From assembly GCA_001839685.1 (NCBI GenBank), contig MLAK01000767.1, positions 32,024-64,172 of the forward strand: a stretch of 32,149 bases of DNA, written 5' to 3'. The stretch is from Tritrichomonas foetus. Taxonomy: Eukaryota; Parabasalia; Tritrichomonadida; Tritrichomonadidae. Of this stretch, positions 17,373-28,061 are shown in pieces. The translations under genes were made by a program, and so were the position numbers. Each line of letters starts with the position of its first letter. Within the stretch, counting starts at the first letter, position 1. A model generated the notes under the pieces. That model was not told the DNA's origin. It worked only from the letters and a program-made list of their open reading frames with translations, and did not search any database.

Positions 17373-20300
17373 ATGCAGGTTTCTGGAAATCCCAATCAAG
17401 ATAATATCCAGAAACAAATTCGCGATCGTGTTAGTGAATGGAAACGACTTCGAAAAAGACATTTCCAACTCGATAAAGCAAGATCGTCATCGAAAACTAT
17501 TGGAGAAATGCCGCCGGGTCACATTCGACAAATTATCAAAGCCCATGCTGATATGTCACATCCAAAGTTTGCTGGACAGAAGCGCCTTTATATTGGTGCA
17601 CTCAAATACCTACCACACGCGGTTTTGAAATTAATAGAAAATATGCCAATGCCTTGGGAAGACCTTCGATATGTTCGATGTTTATATCATACAGCCGGAG
17701 CCATCACTTTTATTAATGAAGTGCCGCGAGTAATCCCTCCTCATTATATCGCACAATGGGCAACCGTTTGGATTGCCATGCGTCGCGAAAAACGAGATCG
17801 TTCGGTTTTTCGTCGTTTACGGTTTCCTCCATTTGACGACGAAGAAATACCGACTGATTTTGTCACAATGATTGATGGAGTTGAGCTATCAGAATCAGTC
17901 AAACTTGAGCTTGATCCAGATGAAGACCATGATGTTTATGATTGGTTTTATGACCATTTAGGACTTGTTCCTTTATCAGAAGATAAGTCATTCAAGCTTG
18001 GAAAAGTGAATGGTCTTTCCTACAAAAAATGGTGGTTTCCGCTTTCAACAATGTCAACACTTTTTCGACTTTCAAGACAACTAGTTGGAGATTATACTGA
18101 TCCAAATACCGAGTTCCTTTTTGATCTTCCTTCTCTCTTCACGTCAAAAGCGTTAAACGAAACAATCCCAGGTGGACCCCGTTATGAGCCACTTTTTAAA
18201 GATATTGATCCAAATGAAGAATGGAACGAATTTAATGACATAAACAAAATTATTGTTCGAATACCGATTACTACTGAACATCGTGTGGCTTATCCATTTC
18301 TTTATAACAACAGACCAAGAAAAGTATCTGTTGCTCCTTTTCATCATCCATCTTCATCTTTTATTCCACTCGACTCGCCCGAATTAGAGCCATTTTTTAT
18401 TGGTAATGTTTACCCTATTGAATTTCAGAAACTATTTCTTCCTCAAAAAACTACATATAAAGAGCCACTTGAATTAGATTTCGATCCACTGTTTTCAGAA
18501 CTTGGTGACAAAGTTTACACAGAAAATACATTCGATACATTATCTCTATTTTGGGCACCACAACCATTTAACAGTCGTTCAGGCAAAACTCAACGCGCTC
18601 AAGATGTTCCATTACTCAGAAATTGGTATCGTCGACGTTCACCCCTTGAACAAAAAGTGAAAGTTCGTGTAAGTTATCAAAAATTATTAAAAAATTATGT
18701 ATTAAATCGAGTTCATCATCGAAAACATTTTAAAGTACAACGAAAGAAAACATTATTCAAAATTCTTAAAGCATCACCATATTTCTACAGTACAACTCTT
18801 GATTGGGTTGAAGCTGGCCTTCAAATAATTACTCAAGGATTCAACATGTGCAATTTGTTAATTCGAAGACATCGTTTAGTTTTCCTTCATCTTGATTACA
18901 ACTTCAATTTAAAGCCAATTAAAACTTTGAATACTAAAGAAAGAAGGAAAAGTAGATTTGGAAATGGTTTTCATCTTATTCGTGAATTTCTCAAGTTTGT
19001 TAAAATGATGGTTGATTGTCAAGTTAAATATAGACTTGGTCAAATCGATGCTTATGAACTTGCTGATGCACTTCAATACGTTTTCGCACATGCTGGACAC
19101 TTGACTGGCCTTTACCGTTACAAATATAAGATTATGCATCAAGTTCGTGCTTGTAAAGACTTAAAGCATGTCATTTACAGTCGGTTCAATATGGGTGCAG
19201 TTCAAAATGGTCCAGGTGTTGGTTTCTGGGGTCCAATGTGGCGTGTTTGGGTATTTTTCATGCGAGGAATGGTTCCATTAATGGAAAGATGGTTAAACAG
19301 CAGAATTTCACGTGAATATGAAGGTCGTGTATCCAAGAGGGTTACTTCCAATGTTACAAAACAAAGAATTGAAAGCCACTATGATCTTGAACTGAGAGCA
19401 TCAATTATGCATGATATTCTTGATGTAATGCCTGAAGGTATCAAACAAAATAAGGCTCACACTGTTATGGCACATCTCAGTGAAGCTTGGAGATGCTGGA
19501 AAGCAAATATTCCATGGAAAGTTCCTGGAATCAATCCTACAATGGAATCCTTAATTTTAAGATACGTGAAATCCAAAGCAAACTGGTGGGTTTCAAATAC
19601 ACATTATGCAAGAGAAAGAATTTCACGTGAAGGAACAATTGATAAAGCAATCATTCGAAAAAGCACAGCAAGACTCACACGTCTTTACTTTAAGAAGCAA
19701 AGTGATATTCAAGCTTCTTATCTGAAAGAAGGACCTTATATTGGTACAGAAGAATCTGTAATAATGCTGAAAGCAATGTCTGAATGGCTTGAATCCAGAA
19801 AATTCCAAGTTATTCCATTTCCACCAATGCAATATAAGCATGATACGAAAATGCTTGTTCTTGCACTTGAATCACTTCGTTTTGGTCATGATGTATCAAT
19901 GCGTATGAATCAAATTCTACGTGAAGAACTTGGTCTCATTGAACATGCACATGATAATCCACATGAAACATTAAATAGAGTTAAAAGAAACCTATTCTCA
20001 CAAAGAGCCTTCAGAGAAGTTAAGTTCGACTTTCTTGATATGTATACTCGTCTTGTTCCCGTTTATGAAGTTGATGCCTTAGAAAAAATCACAGATGCTT
20101 ATCTTGACCAATATCTTTGGTATGAAGCTGATAAAAGACAGCTTTTCCCGAATTGGGTGAAACCATCAGATAAAGAACCACCACAGGTCCTTATTTATAA
20201 ATGGTGCCAAGCAATAAACAACTTAACACAAGCTTGGAATACTGAAGAGGGACAATGCACGGTAATGTTAGAAATGACACTCGAGAATTTCTATGAAAAA

Positions 20301-23300
20301 GCCGATTTAACATTTTTGAATTATTTGCTTCGTCTTGTTGTTGATTATAACTTAGCAGATTATATGACAGCCAAGAATAATGTTAAACTTTATTTCAAAG
20401 ATATGAGCCTTGTGAATTCCTATGGCTTAATTCATGGTCTTCAATTTACATCCTTTATTTTCCATTATATGGGATTGTTGGTTGATTTACTTTTCCTTGG
20501 AATGAGGCGTGCTGCTGATCTTGCTGGTCCACGCCAATATCCAAATGATTTCCTTACATTTTCATCAGTTGATGATGAATCTCGTCATCCTATTCGTTTC
20601 TATCAACGATATGGAAAACGTGTACACATATTGTTCAAATTTACTGAAAGTGAAGCGCGTGATTTAATTAAAAGATTCTTAAGTGAAAACCCTGATCCGA
20701 ATAACCAAAATATTGTAAACTATAATAATAAGAAGTGCTGGCCACGTGATGCACGAATGAGACTTGTTAAACACGATGTGAATCTTGGAAGAGCTGTTTT
20801 CTGGCTAATGCAAAACCAAGTTCCAAGAAGTATTGTTACACTTGATTGGGACTCAACTTTTGCTTCAGTTTATTCTAAAGATAATCCAAACTTGCTTTTC
20901 TATATGTGTGGATTTGAAGTACGAATTTTACCGAAATGTCGTATGGAAAGAGAAGATTTCACACCAATGGAAGGTACGTGGATTCTTCAAGACATGCGGA
21001 CACAAGAGCGAACAGGTTATGTATTCCTTCGTGTCTCAGAAAAAAGTATTCTATACTTTAAGAATCGTACACGACAAATTCTTTTATCATCACAAGCAAC
21101 AACATTTGCTAAAGTTTCAAACAAATGGAATACTCATATCATTTCATTTGTCTCTTATTATCGTGAAGCACTTGTTTCAACACCAGAACTTTTAGATATT
21201 ATAGTCAAATCTGAAAATAAAGTTTTAACTAGAGTTAAACTTGGTTTGAATTCTAAAATGCCGCAACGTTTCCCACCTGTTGTGTTTTATGCCCCGAAAG
21301 AATTTGGCGGTCTTGGTCTTCTTTCTATGGGTCACATCTTGATTCCACAAAGTGATCTGAAATGGGCACAACAAACTACAATCGAAGCAACTCACTTTAG
21401 AGCTGGTATGGATCATAAAGAAGCAAACTTTGTCCCAGCACTATATAGATACGTTCAAACTTGGGAAGGTGAAATTACAGACAGCCAAAGAGTTTGGTCG
21501 CATTATGCATCAATTCGACAAGAAGCAAGTTTACAAAAGCGTCAAGTGAGCATTGAAGATTTAGATTCTCTATGGGATCGAGGTATTCCAAGAATTAACA
21601 CACTCTTCCAGAAAGATAGACATACACTTGCTTATGATAGAGGATGGAGAACTCGTTTATACTTTAAACGATATAGTTTATATAAGACTAATCCATTTGG
21701 CTGGACGCATTATCGACATGATGGTAAACTTTGGAACCTTCATGATTATCGAGCAGATGTAATTCAAGCGCTTGGTGGTGTTGAAGGCATTTTATCACAC
21801 TCTATTTTCAATGCAACTGGCTATAAGCGATGGGAAGGTTTATTTTGGGATTGCTCAACTGGCTTTGAAGAAGCTATGAAATATCGTAGACTGACAAATG
21901 CCCAAAGGCAAGGTCTTTCACAAGTTCCAAACAGAAGATTCACCATGTGGTGGTCACCAACTATCAACAGAGCAAACGTTTATATTGGTTTCCAAGTTCA
22001 ACTTGATTTAACTGGTATTTTTATGCACGGTAAGATTCCAACACTAAAAATTTCAATGATCCAACTTTTCCGTGCACACATGTGGCAAAAAATCCACGAA
22101 AGTGTTGCCTATGACCTTGTCCAGATGTTAGACAACAGACAAAATGAACTTCAAATTAATACTATCATAAAACAAGTCATTCATCCACGTAAATCATATA
22201 AAATGAATGCGTCATGTGCTGATATTATCATGGTTTCTTCAGATCGATGGGAAGTTTCCGATCCCACATTCATCACAGATAACAAGCCCAACTATTCTGG
22301 TTTCTATTCAAATCGATTTTGGATTGATGTACAACTTCGTTGGGGTGATTATGACTCACATGACATTGAAAGATACACACGTGGTCTTTTCTCAGCTTAT
22401 ACTATGGATACAAAAACACTTTATCCAAGTGAAACTGGTGTAATGGTCGGAATTGATTTGTGTTATAATACATGGACTGTTTATGGCACTTTCTTCCGTG
22501 GTCTTCAAGAAGTTTTAATGCAAGCTATGAAAAATGTAATGAGCTTCAATCCTTCCATTTCTGTTTTTAGAGAAAGAGTAAGGAAATCCCTTCAACTTTA
22601 CTCATCTGATCCATCAGAACCTGCATTAAACAGTTCAAACTTCGGTGAATTGTTCGGAAATAAGATGACTTGGCTTATTGATGATACAAACACTTATCGT
22701 GTTAAAATCCATAAGTCATTTGAAGGTAACTATGTAACAACACCGGTTAATGGTGGTGTTTTTATTATGAATCCTGGTACTGGTCAACTTTTCTTAAAGA
22801 TTATTCATACTGGTACTTGGAAACAGCAAAAGCGTCTTGCACAATTGGCAAAATGGAAAGCAGCTGAAGAAATTACAGCTTTAGTTAGAACATTGCCTCA
22901 TGAAGAACAGCCACGACAGATTATTTGCACCAGAGAACTCCTTCTTGATCCACTTCAGTTACATCTTGCTGAATTTCCAAACATTAATGTGAAAGGATCA
23001 GATATGTATTTACCTTTACCAGCATTCATGAAGATTCCAAAACTTGCTGATGTTGTTATTCATTCACCTGAACCTAAAATGGTCTTGTTTAACTTATATG
23101 ATGATTGGCTATCAAATGTATCGCCATACACTGCATTTTCAAGACTCATGCTTGTAATGAGATCTCTTAGTGTGAATAAAGCTAAAGCATGGGATATTCT
23201 CAGACCAACAGCAGATATAGTTATACAGCCTGATCATTTATGGCCCACTCATTCCGCAGAAAATTGGATTAAAATCGAACTGAAACTTAAAGATCTTGTA

Positions 23301-24350
23301 ATTGAAGACTATGCCAGAAAGAATTCCGTTCCAGCAAATGCTTTGACACAAAGTGAAATTCGAGATATTATTCTTGGTGTTCAAATTTCTCCACCTTCTG
23401 ATGAACGTCAACAACTTGCTGCAGAAGAATCTCTAAATTCACTCACTGCTATAACAACACGAACCACTACTAAAACTGGTGAGAATATTGTGGTTCAAAC
23501 TCTGTCCAACTTTGAACAAACGCAATATCAATCTAAAAGTGATTGGCGAAAGCGAGCTATTAAAACAGCAGGATTATCTATTCGTACATCAAGATTCACT
23601 GTTCCACCTGATGGTATTGTTGATGATGAAACAACAAAAACATTCATTATGCCATTAAACATTATGAAAAAATTTGTCCGAATATCCGATCCTTATGTCC
23701 AAGTATGTGCAATTTTATTTGGACAAATTGCAAGCGATGATGATAAAATTGTGGAGGTTCATTGTTTCATCATTCCTCCACAAACAGGTAATTATGATTT
23801 AGTTGAATTTCCAAAGAAATTACCAACACATCCTTTACTTGGAGGCCTTCAGCCAGTTGGTTGGATTCATACTTGTGCCACTGATGATACACTTATGGCA
23901 CCATCAGATGCAATTACATCATCAGGAATCACTGATAAAAACTCTGAAGTGATAAATGATACTTATAACTTTGCATCTATAGTAATTTCCTATCCGCCTG
24001 GTTCATGCATTGTTCGTGGCTTTAGATTAAACGAAGAAGGACAAAAATGGAGTTCACAAAACAGAGAAACGAAAGATCGTTCTATTGGATTTGAAGATTC
24101 GTTCTTTGATAGAATACCTATTATTCTGACTGAAACTTATAATGGTTTCTTCATGGTACCACAAGGAATTGAATGGAATATGAACTTTCAATCACTCAAG
24201 CTCATTGATAATAAAGAATATGATGTTGAACTAGGACAACCTCTTCCATTTTATGATCAAAGACACAGACCAAATCACTTTTTGAAATTTGTTGAAGATT
24301 TAATGACAAATGATATGTCATCAATTGATTATGAGAACAATTTTGCTTAA
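17373..24350 (+). CDS. PRPF8: Pre-mRNA-processing-splicing factor 8 (Prp8)
   Basis: A single uninterrupted 2325-residue frame, nearly the human length (2335). Prp8 is the core U5 snRNP scaffold that cradles the spliceosome's RNA active site. The family pattern is colinear throughout: N-terminal domain (KRHFQLDK, MPPGHIRQIIKAHADMS), PROCN region, RRM-like segment (about 960-1050), U5- and U6-binding regions, the RNase H-like domain IV (FEGNYVTTPVNGG and GQLFLKIIHTGTW from about 1780; then LPHEEQPRQIICTRE), NLYDDWL, the TQSEIRDIILG linker, and the C-terminal JAB1/MPN domain (about 2080-2300). The MPN motif reads GWIHTCATDD, so the zinc-binding HxH is lost, as in all Prp8 proteins. The C-terminal HRPNHFLKF end is complete, so Brr2 and Snu114 contacts are expected. 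No intron is apparent despite its role in splicing. It is divergent from the serpin. Confidence 0.98.
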   Translation: MQVSGNPNQDNIQKQIRDRVSEWKRLRKRHFQLDKARSSSKTIGEMPPGHIRQIIKAHADMSHPKFAGQKRLYIGALKYLPHAVLKLIENMPMPWEDLRYVRCLYHTAGAITFINEVPRVIPPHYIAQWATVWIAMRREKRDRSVFRRLRFPPFDDEEIPTDFVTMIDGVELSESVKLELDPDEDHDVYDWFYDHLGLVPLSEDKSFKLGKVNGLSYKKWWFPLSTMSTLFRLSRQLVGDYTDPNTEFLFDLPSLFTSKALNETIPGGPRYEPLFKDIDPNEEWNEFNDINKIIVRIPITTEHRVAYPFLYNNRPRKVSVAPFHHPSSSFIPLDSPELEPFFIGNVYPIEFQKLFLPQKTTYKEPLELDFDPLFSELGDKVYTENTFDTLSLFWAPQPFNSRSGKTQRAQDVPLLRNWYRRRSPLEQKVKVRVSYQKLLKNYVLNRVHHRKHFKVQRKKTLFKILKASPYFYSTTLDWVEAGLQIITQGFNMCNLLIRRHRLVFLHLDYNFNLKPIKTLNTKERRKSRFGNGFHLIREFLKFVKMMVDCQVKYRLGQIDAYELADALQYVFAHAGHLTGLYRYKYKIMHQVRACKDLKHVIYSRFNMGAVQNGPGVGFWGPMWRVWVFFMRGMVPLMERWLNSRISREYEGRVSKRVTSNVTKQRIESHYDLELRASIMHDILDVMPEGIKQNKAHTVMAHLSEAWRCWKANIPWKVPGINPTMESLILRYVKSKANWWVSNTHYARERISREGTIDKAIIRKSTARLTRLYFKKQSDIQASYLKEGPYIGTEESVIMLKAMSEWLESRKFQVIPFPPMQYKHDTKMLVLALESLRFGHDVSMRMNQILREELGLIEHAHDNPHETLNRVKRNLFSQRAFREVKFDFLDMYTRLVPVYEVDALEKITDAYLDQYLWYEADKRQLFPNWVKPSDKEPPQVLIYKWCQAINNLTQAWNTEEGQCTVMLEMTLENFYEKADLTFLNYLLRLVVDYNLADYMTAKNNVKLYFKDMSLVNSYGLIHGLQFTSFIFHYMGLLVDLLFLGMRRAADLAGPRQYPNDFLTFSSVDDESRHPIRFYQRYGKRVHILFKFTESEARDLIKRFLSENPDPNNQNIVNYNNKKCWPRDARMRLVKHDVNLGRAVFWLMQNQVPRSIVTLDWDSTFASVYSKDNPNLLFYMCGFEVRILPKCRMEREDFTPMEGTWILQDMRTQERTGYVFLRVSEKSILYFKNRTRQILLSSQATTFAKVSNKWNTHIISFVSYYREALVSTPELLDIIVKSENKVLTRVKLGLNSKMPQRFPPVVFYAPKEFGGLGLLSMGHILIPQSDLKWAQQTTIEATHFRAGMDHKEANFVPALYRYVQTWEGEITDSQRVWSHYASIRQEASLQKRQVSIEDLDSLWDRGIPRINTLFQKDRHTLAYDRGWRTRLYFKRYSLYKTNPFGWTHYRHDGKLWNLHDYRADVIQALGGVEGILSHSIFNATGYKRWEGLFWDCSTGFEEAMKYRRLTNAQRQGLSQVPNRRFTMWWSPTINRANVYIGFQVQLDLTGIFMHGKIPTLKISMIQLFRAHMWQKIHESVAYDLVQMLDNRQNELQINTIIKQVIHPRKSYKMNASCADIIMVSSDRWEVSDPTFITDNKPNYSGFYSNRFWIDVQLRWGDYDSHDIERYTRGLFSAYTMDTKTLYPSETGVMVGIDLCYNTWTVYGTFFRGLQEVLMQAMKNVMSFNPSISVFRERVRKSLQLYSSDPSEPALNSSNFGELFGNKMTWLIDDTNTYRVKIHKSFEGNYVTTPVNGGVFIMNPGTGQLFLKIIHTGTWKQQKRLAQLAKWKAAEEITALVRTLPHEEQPRQIICTRELLLDPLQLHLAEFPNINVKGSDMYLPLPAFMKIPKLADVVIHSPEPKMVLFNLYDDWLSNVSPYTAFSRLMLVMRSLSVNKAKAWDILRPTADIVIQPDHLWPTHSAENWIKIELKLKDLVIEDYARKNSVPANALTQSEIRDIILGVQISPPSDERQQLAAEESLNSLTAITTRTTTKTGENIVVQTLSNFEQTQYQSKSDWRKRAIKTAGLSIRTSRFTVPPDGIVDDETTKTFIMPLNIMKKFVRISDPYVQVCAILFGQIASDDDKIVEVHCFIIPPQTGNYDLVEFPKKLPTHPLLGGLQPVGWIHTCATDDTLMAPSDAITSSGITDKNSEVINDTYNFASIVISYPPGSCIVRGFRLNEEGQKWSSQNRETKDRSIGFEDSFFDRIPIILTETYNGFFMVPQGIEWNMNFQSLKLIDNKEYDVELGQPLPFYDQRHRPNHFLKFVEDLMTNDMSSIDYENNFA

Positions 24351-24476
24351 TATGAAAATATTATATTGTTTTTTAATCTTTTTTAGAAATGGTATCACTT
24401 ATTGGCGAATATATATTTTATTTTTTATATAGATTTCTATTTTTTTTAAAAAAAAATTATATTTTTCAAAAAATAT

Positions 24477-24477
<1 letters not shown>

Positions 24478-24556
<79 letters not shown>
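24478..24556. repeat. 79-nt uninterrupted T homopolymer
   Basis: The run is pure T from 24478 to 24556, flanked by ATATG on the left and GTTTAC on the right. It lies about 130 nt beyond the Prp8 stop. It may be a microsatellite, or the poly(A) tail of a minus-strand retroposed copy; no source element was recognised beside it. Its exact length is likely uncertain in an assembly. Confidence 0.8.
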
Positions 24557-24557
<1 letters not shown>

Positions 24558-24657
24558 TTTACTTATTCATACCGTAAGTGTGTAGCTGTTTATCTTATAA
24601 TTCAGCTCAATACATTTCAATATTGATCCAGAATCATGGTTCATGAAAGTTCCCAAC

Positions 24658-24728
24658 AGATTAACTCATCCAAGATGTAGTTTTTCAAATGCTTTTGATG
24701 AATTTTAAAAAGGTGGATGAGTTAATCT
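24658..24728. repeat. 15-bp perfect inverted repeat, 41-nt spacer
   Basis: AGATTAACTCATCCA (24658-24672) is exactly complementary to TGGATGAGTTAATCT (24714-24728). A second pairing, ATGTAG with CTACAT (about 24675-24680/24727-24732), overlaps it, so two alternative folds exist. It sits about 100 nt to the right of the T79 run. Confidence 0.6.
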
Positions 24729-25999
24729 ACATGAAACAGATGTTCTCAAAAACAATCATTGTAAATAATTAAAATTTCAACAATTTTTTGAAAGGTTTCA
24801 AAATGTGTGAATTGGTGTGAATTGAATTTAGTTTCGTTGGGAAGAATAAAATTGAAAATTGAGAAAAAAATTAATAATAAGATTTATTGAAATTTGAGAA
24901 ATTTGAGAAAAAATATACGAAATTTTTGAAATAAAAATATTTATTGTGATGAATCTCACAAAATAGTTTTGTGTAGCCATATTGATCGAAGAAGAACATC
25001 TTATCATAAATATATGATTATTGAATTTTTTATATATGTGTATTATCAGAGAATGAAATGATTCTGATTGAACTGTTTAAATAATAGAGATATTACCAAT
25101 ATCAAATATATTATTAAAAAAATAATATTCTGAAATATTAGACCAAAATACTTTGAAATATTAACCTTTCAACAAATTCATAGAAAGTAAAAATCGATTT
25201 TATCTAAATGTTTCTCAGTCCTTTATTGTGAATACTAGATCCAAACTCTAGAATAACTATTTTCAAATGGAATAATAAATATAAAATATGTCAATTCGAA
25301 AACAACTCGGGTATTAAGTCGATAATATTTCAATGATGTCTAAGAAATATTCCTCCGTTTTGATGTTTACCCACAATAATTCAATTCATTCATATCACCT
25401 GAGTTATAGTATGTAATTTCAAATAAAAATGATAAATAGATTAGTATAATAGAGAAATTTCTCACTCGTGGGAACTGAACGATCAGGTACTTCCTAAACA
25501 GTAAGATAATTCCTGAAATTTTTTTGACATCACATTTTTACAACACAGAATGTGAATTATCGTTTCTGAATTTGAAACATCGTAAATCACATAAAAACTG
25601 ATATTTCTCATCAATTAAACGGTAAAATCCATTATATTATATGAAAATAAATATAAGAATATTTTGAAAGTATAAATACTCAGAAAGAAACATGGAAAAT
25701 ACTCTTTAGCATAAAATAAAGTTCGTTTATCATGTTTAAATATTTTTAATATTGGAAAAACGTAAATTGGTAATAAAATTAACTTTTTGTGTGTTCAGAT
25801 CACATGATGAATGAAAAATTATTTCAATTAAATATCACTAAAAAACCGCGAATATCTTTCAAAAATTGGAAAAGAAGTTACATTTGAATTGTTTTTCAAA
25901 ACATTGAAATAATTGTTGAAGATAATTGATTTTGTTAGAAGTAATTGAAAATAATTGAGAAACTTTGAATAAATTATCGTCATGTCACATCATCGGTAA

Positions 26000-26005
26000 T
26001 CATTA
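26000..26005 (+). promoter_or_regulatory. Initiator of the MatE transporter gene
   Basis: TCATTA matches TCAYTW perfectly, with +1 A at 26002, 11 nt before the ATG at 26013. It argues against the longer frame that begins at TTG 25965. Confidence 0.55.
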
Positions 26006-26012
26006 TTTGATA

Positions 26013-27623
26013 ATGTCGGATTATCACACCAGCTCAAGCATTTCTTCATCAGAAGCAAGTAGTTACCCTTCAAGGAAAAATTCCGAAATCAGCGATGAAA
26101 TCTTCGACAAAGAAAAAGAAGACGATCACAGCGTCACACTCTCGAAAGACGATTCCGCCGACGTTTTGAAGGCTTTGGAGGAAGAAAGAAAAAGGTTCAG
26201 TGCATTAAGTCCTCTTCCAACACTGCTTATTTTATCTATCGGTCCGCTATTGACAGCCGTTGGTACAGCCCTTCATGATTCATGCGACTTGTTATTGATT
26301 AGCAAAGCTTTTGGTGATTATGGAGTAACTGTTTCAGGTCTTGCTTCATTAGTACGATTCTTCTGCGTCGGTGTTGCCCTTTATTTTGGCGATGCTGCAA
26401 CATTAAAAATTCCAAAATTAATTGGCCAAAACCGCCAAGAAGAGGCCAAACAGGTCATTTGTGATTTATTCAGAGTTTCTTTACTTGTTAACTTAGTGTT
26501 CCCATTCATTGTGTACTTCATTACTGAGCCAGTTTTAAGATATATGAATTGCCCAGAATCTGCAATCAAAGATTCAGTCGGATATATTTTACCAATTGCT
26601 GTGACTATTCCTTTCACCACTTTGTTGCATTTATCATTAGGTGTCATTCAGGGTGAAGGACGATCAATCGCCTGCGGCTTAATTCAAATGGGCGTGTTTG
26701 TACTCAATTGCTGCATTTTGTCACCAATTATTTTATTTGGAATCAAGGCACCAATCAGCTGGTCAGGTGTTCCATTCGGTTTAGCTCACGGCATTCCTGG
26801 AATCATTTTGATGGTTTTGATTTTCCAAGGAAAATTCAGCATCAAGCCAACTTGGTCGATGTGGAAGAATCCACTCAGTAAAGAAGTTTTTGATGCATTA
26901 AAAGTCGCTTCATCGTTCATTGTTTTCTTGTTGGTGAATACCTGGCCACCAATGCTTCTCACACACTATTTATATAATGTCGCCAATAACATCAATGAGT
27001 TCCACGACATCAATAACTGTTTTAATGTTCTCATGAAAATCAATCCATTTGTGAATAGCTTCACAACTGGAATTGCTCAAGGATTCATGACTGCCGGTTC
27101 ATACTCTGCTGGTGCAAAAGATATTTACAGGTTTGTGACTCTTTCAAAATGGACACTATTAATTTGTATCCTCCTTCAAGCTATTTTCATACCAATTACT
27201 GTAATTAGGCCATGGATAGTTGCCAGAATATGGCTAACTGAAACAGAAAATGGCGTTTACTGGGCAAACCGACTCAATAAAATCATGTTTTATACACAAT
27301 GGCTTCAGGCGATAAGTGAAGTGACTAACTGTCTTTGTATGTCATTTGGACAAGGTTGGGCACCATACATTCCGGCTATATTGAAAGGTGCTGTGATGTG
27401 TGGAGCTTGTGTAGGACTCTACGATAGAAATAAGACGAATCCAGATTTGCAATTATATGTTTACAACATTTGTGATGGAGTTGTTTTGGTTTGTGATATT
27501 ATTTTCTTCTTCGCCATTATCATGCCATACATTAGGAAAGAAAAAGAAATTGCAAACCGTGAAGGATTCCATGATCCAAAAGAAGAGTCAAGTACTTCAG
27601 TTGAGAAAAACGTCGATCTTTAA
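26013..27623 (+). CDS. MatE (MATE-family) multidrug/organic cation transporter
   Basis: A 536-residue polytopic membrane protein, expected to export organic compounds with H+ or Na+ antiport. An acidic, Ser-rich cytoplasmic N-terminus of about 60 residues precedes the first TM (LLILSIGPLLTAVGTALHDS). About 12 hydrophobic segments follow in two similar halves. Family-typical stretches are the TM1 'GPLLTAV' start, the region SGLASLVRFFCVGVALYFGD followed by KIPKLIGQNRQEEA, and the second-half counterpart FTTGIAQGFMTAGSYSAGAK. The C-terminus is charged and probably cytoplasmic. Trichomonads have an expanded MatE family. I begin at ATG 26013 because an initiator lies 11 nt upstream and the longer frame begins only at TTG. 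The stop overlaps UAAA. The substrate is unknown; a lineage-specific MATE subfamily is likely. Confidence 0.85.
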   Translation: MSDYHTSSSISSSEASSYPSRKNSEISDEIFDKEKEDDHSVTLSKDDSADVLKALEEERKRFSALSPLPTLLILSIGPLLTAVGTALHDSCDLLLISKAFGDYGVTVSGLASLVRFFCVGVALYFGDAATLKIPKLIGQNRQEEAKQVICDLFRVSLLVNLVFPFIVYFITEPVLRYMNCPESAIKDSVGYILPIAVTIPFTTLLHLSLGVIQGEGRSIACGLIQMGVFVLNCCILSPIILFGIKAPISWSGVPFGLAHGIPGIILMVLIFQGKFSIKPTWSMWKNPLSKEVFDALKVASSFIVFLLVNTWPPMLLTHYLYNVANNINEFHDINNCFNVLMKINPFVNSFTTGIAQGFMTAGSYSAGAKDIYRFVTLSKWTLLICILLQAIFIPITVIRPWIVARIWLTETENGVYWANRLNKIMFYTQWLQAISEVTNCLCMSFGQGWAPYIPAILKGAVMCGACVGLYDRNKTNPDLQLYVYNICDGVVLVCDIIFFFAIIMPYIRKEKEIANREGFHDPKEESSTSVEKNVDL

Positions 27624-27624
27624 A
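27621..27624 (+). terminator. Poly(A) signal UAAA overlapping the stop
   Basis: The MatE stop TAA plus A forms TAAA, the trichomonad polyadenylation signal. Its use is inferred. Confidence 0.4.
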
Positions 27625-28061
27625 GTTTGTAAATTAATTCACAAAATGTAACTTTAATATAGAAAAAAATAACTTACTAGAAAAAATTGATTTTTCGTTT
27701 ATCTTTCTATTTTTTATTTTTTAGCTTATTCTGTTTTAAGATTTCCTTTGTCCCCCATTAATGTGATAATTGTCATGAATCCAGAGATTATCTCAACAAA
27801 AATAAGCCATTATATTCTTGCAAAGTTTAAAATTATGATATGAATGTAATGTAGAATTACTTTTATTTTAAAGGTATCGAATGATAGAGTTGAGATACCA
27901 ATAGTACTGCCGAATCCTCAATAAAACGAAAGAGAATCATGAGTAAATTCAATAAAAGTGTTTTTTTTTAACAAGTTAAATGGTCATTTCACCGCTATTT
28001 TGTAAGACATTATTCAATAATTGAATTATTAAAATCTTCAATCATTCAAAAGTGAAATAAA
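27624..28061. other. Intergenic, MatE to four-TM gene
   Basis: The 438 AT-rich bases contain a T10 run near 27961-27970 and the initiator-like TCATTC at 28042. No other feature was recognised. Confidence 0.4.
28042..28046 (+). promoter_or_regulatory. Initiator-like motif of the four-TM gene
   Basis: TCATT (then C) matches TCAYT with +1 A at 28044, 18 nt before the ATG at 28062. The last W position is missed. Confidence 0.35.

Larger units (their letters stand above)
24351..26012. other. Large intergenic region with poly-T and inverted repeat
   Basis: About 1.66 kb without a credible gene lies between Prp8 and the MatE transporter, the longest gap here. It holds the 79-nt T run (24478-24556), a 15-bp inverted repeat (24658-24672/24714-24728), a short tandem 'aatttgagaa' doublet near 24893-24912 and the initiator of the MatE gene at its right end. 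The rest is plain AT-rich DNA. The longer open frames in it are low complexity. Confidence 0.45.

Noticed and set aside
24389..24577. Poly-Phe frame
   Set aside because: It is just the T79 run translated.
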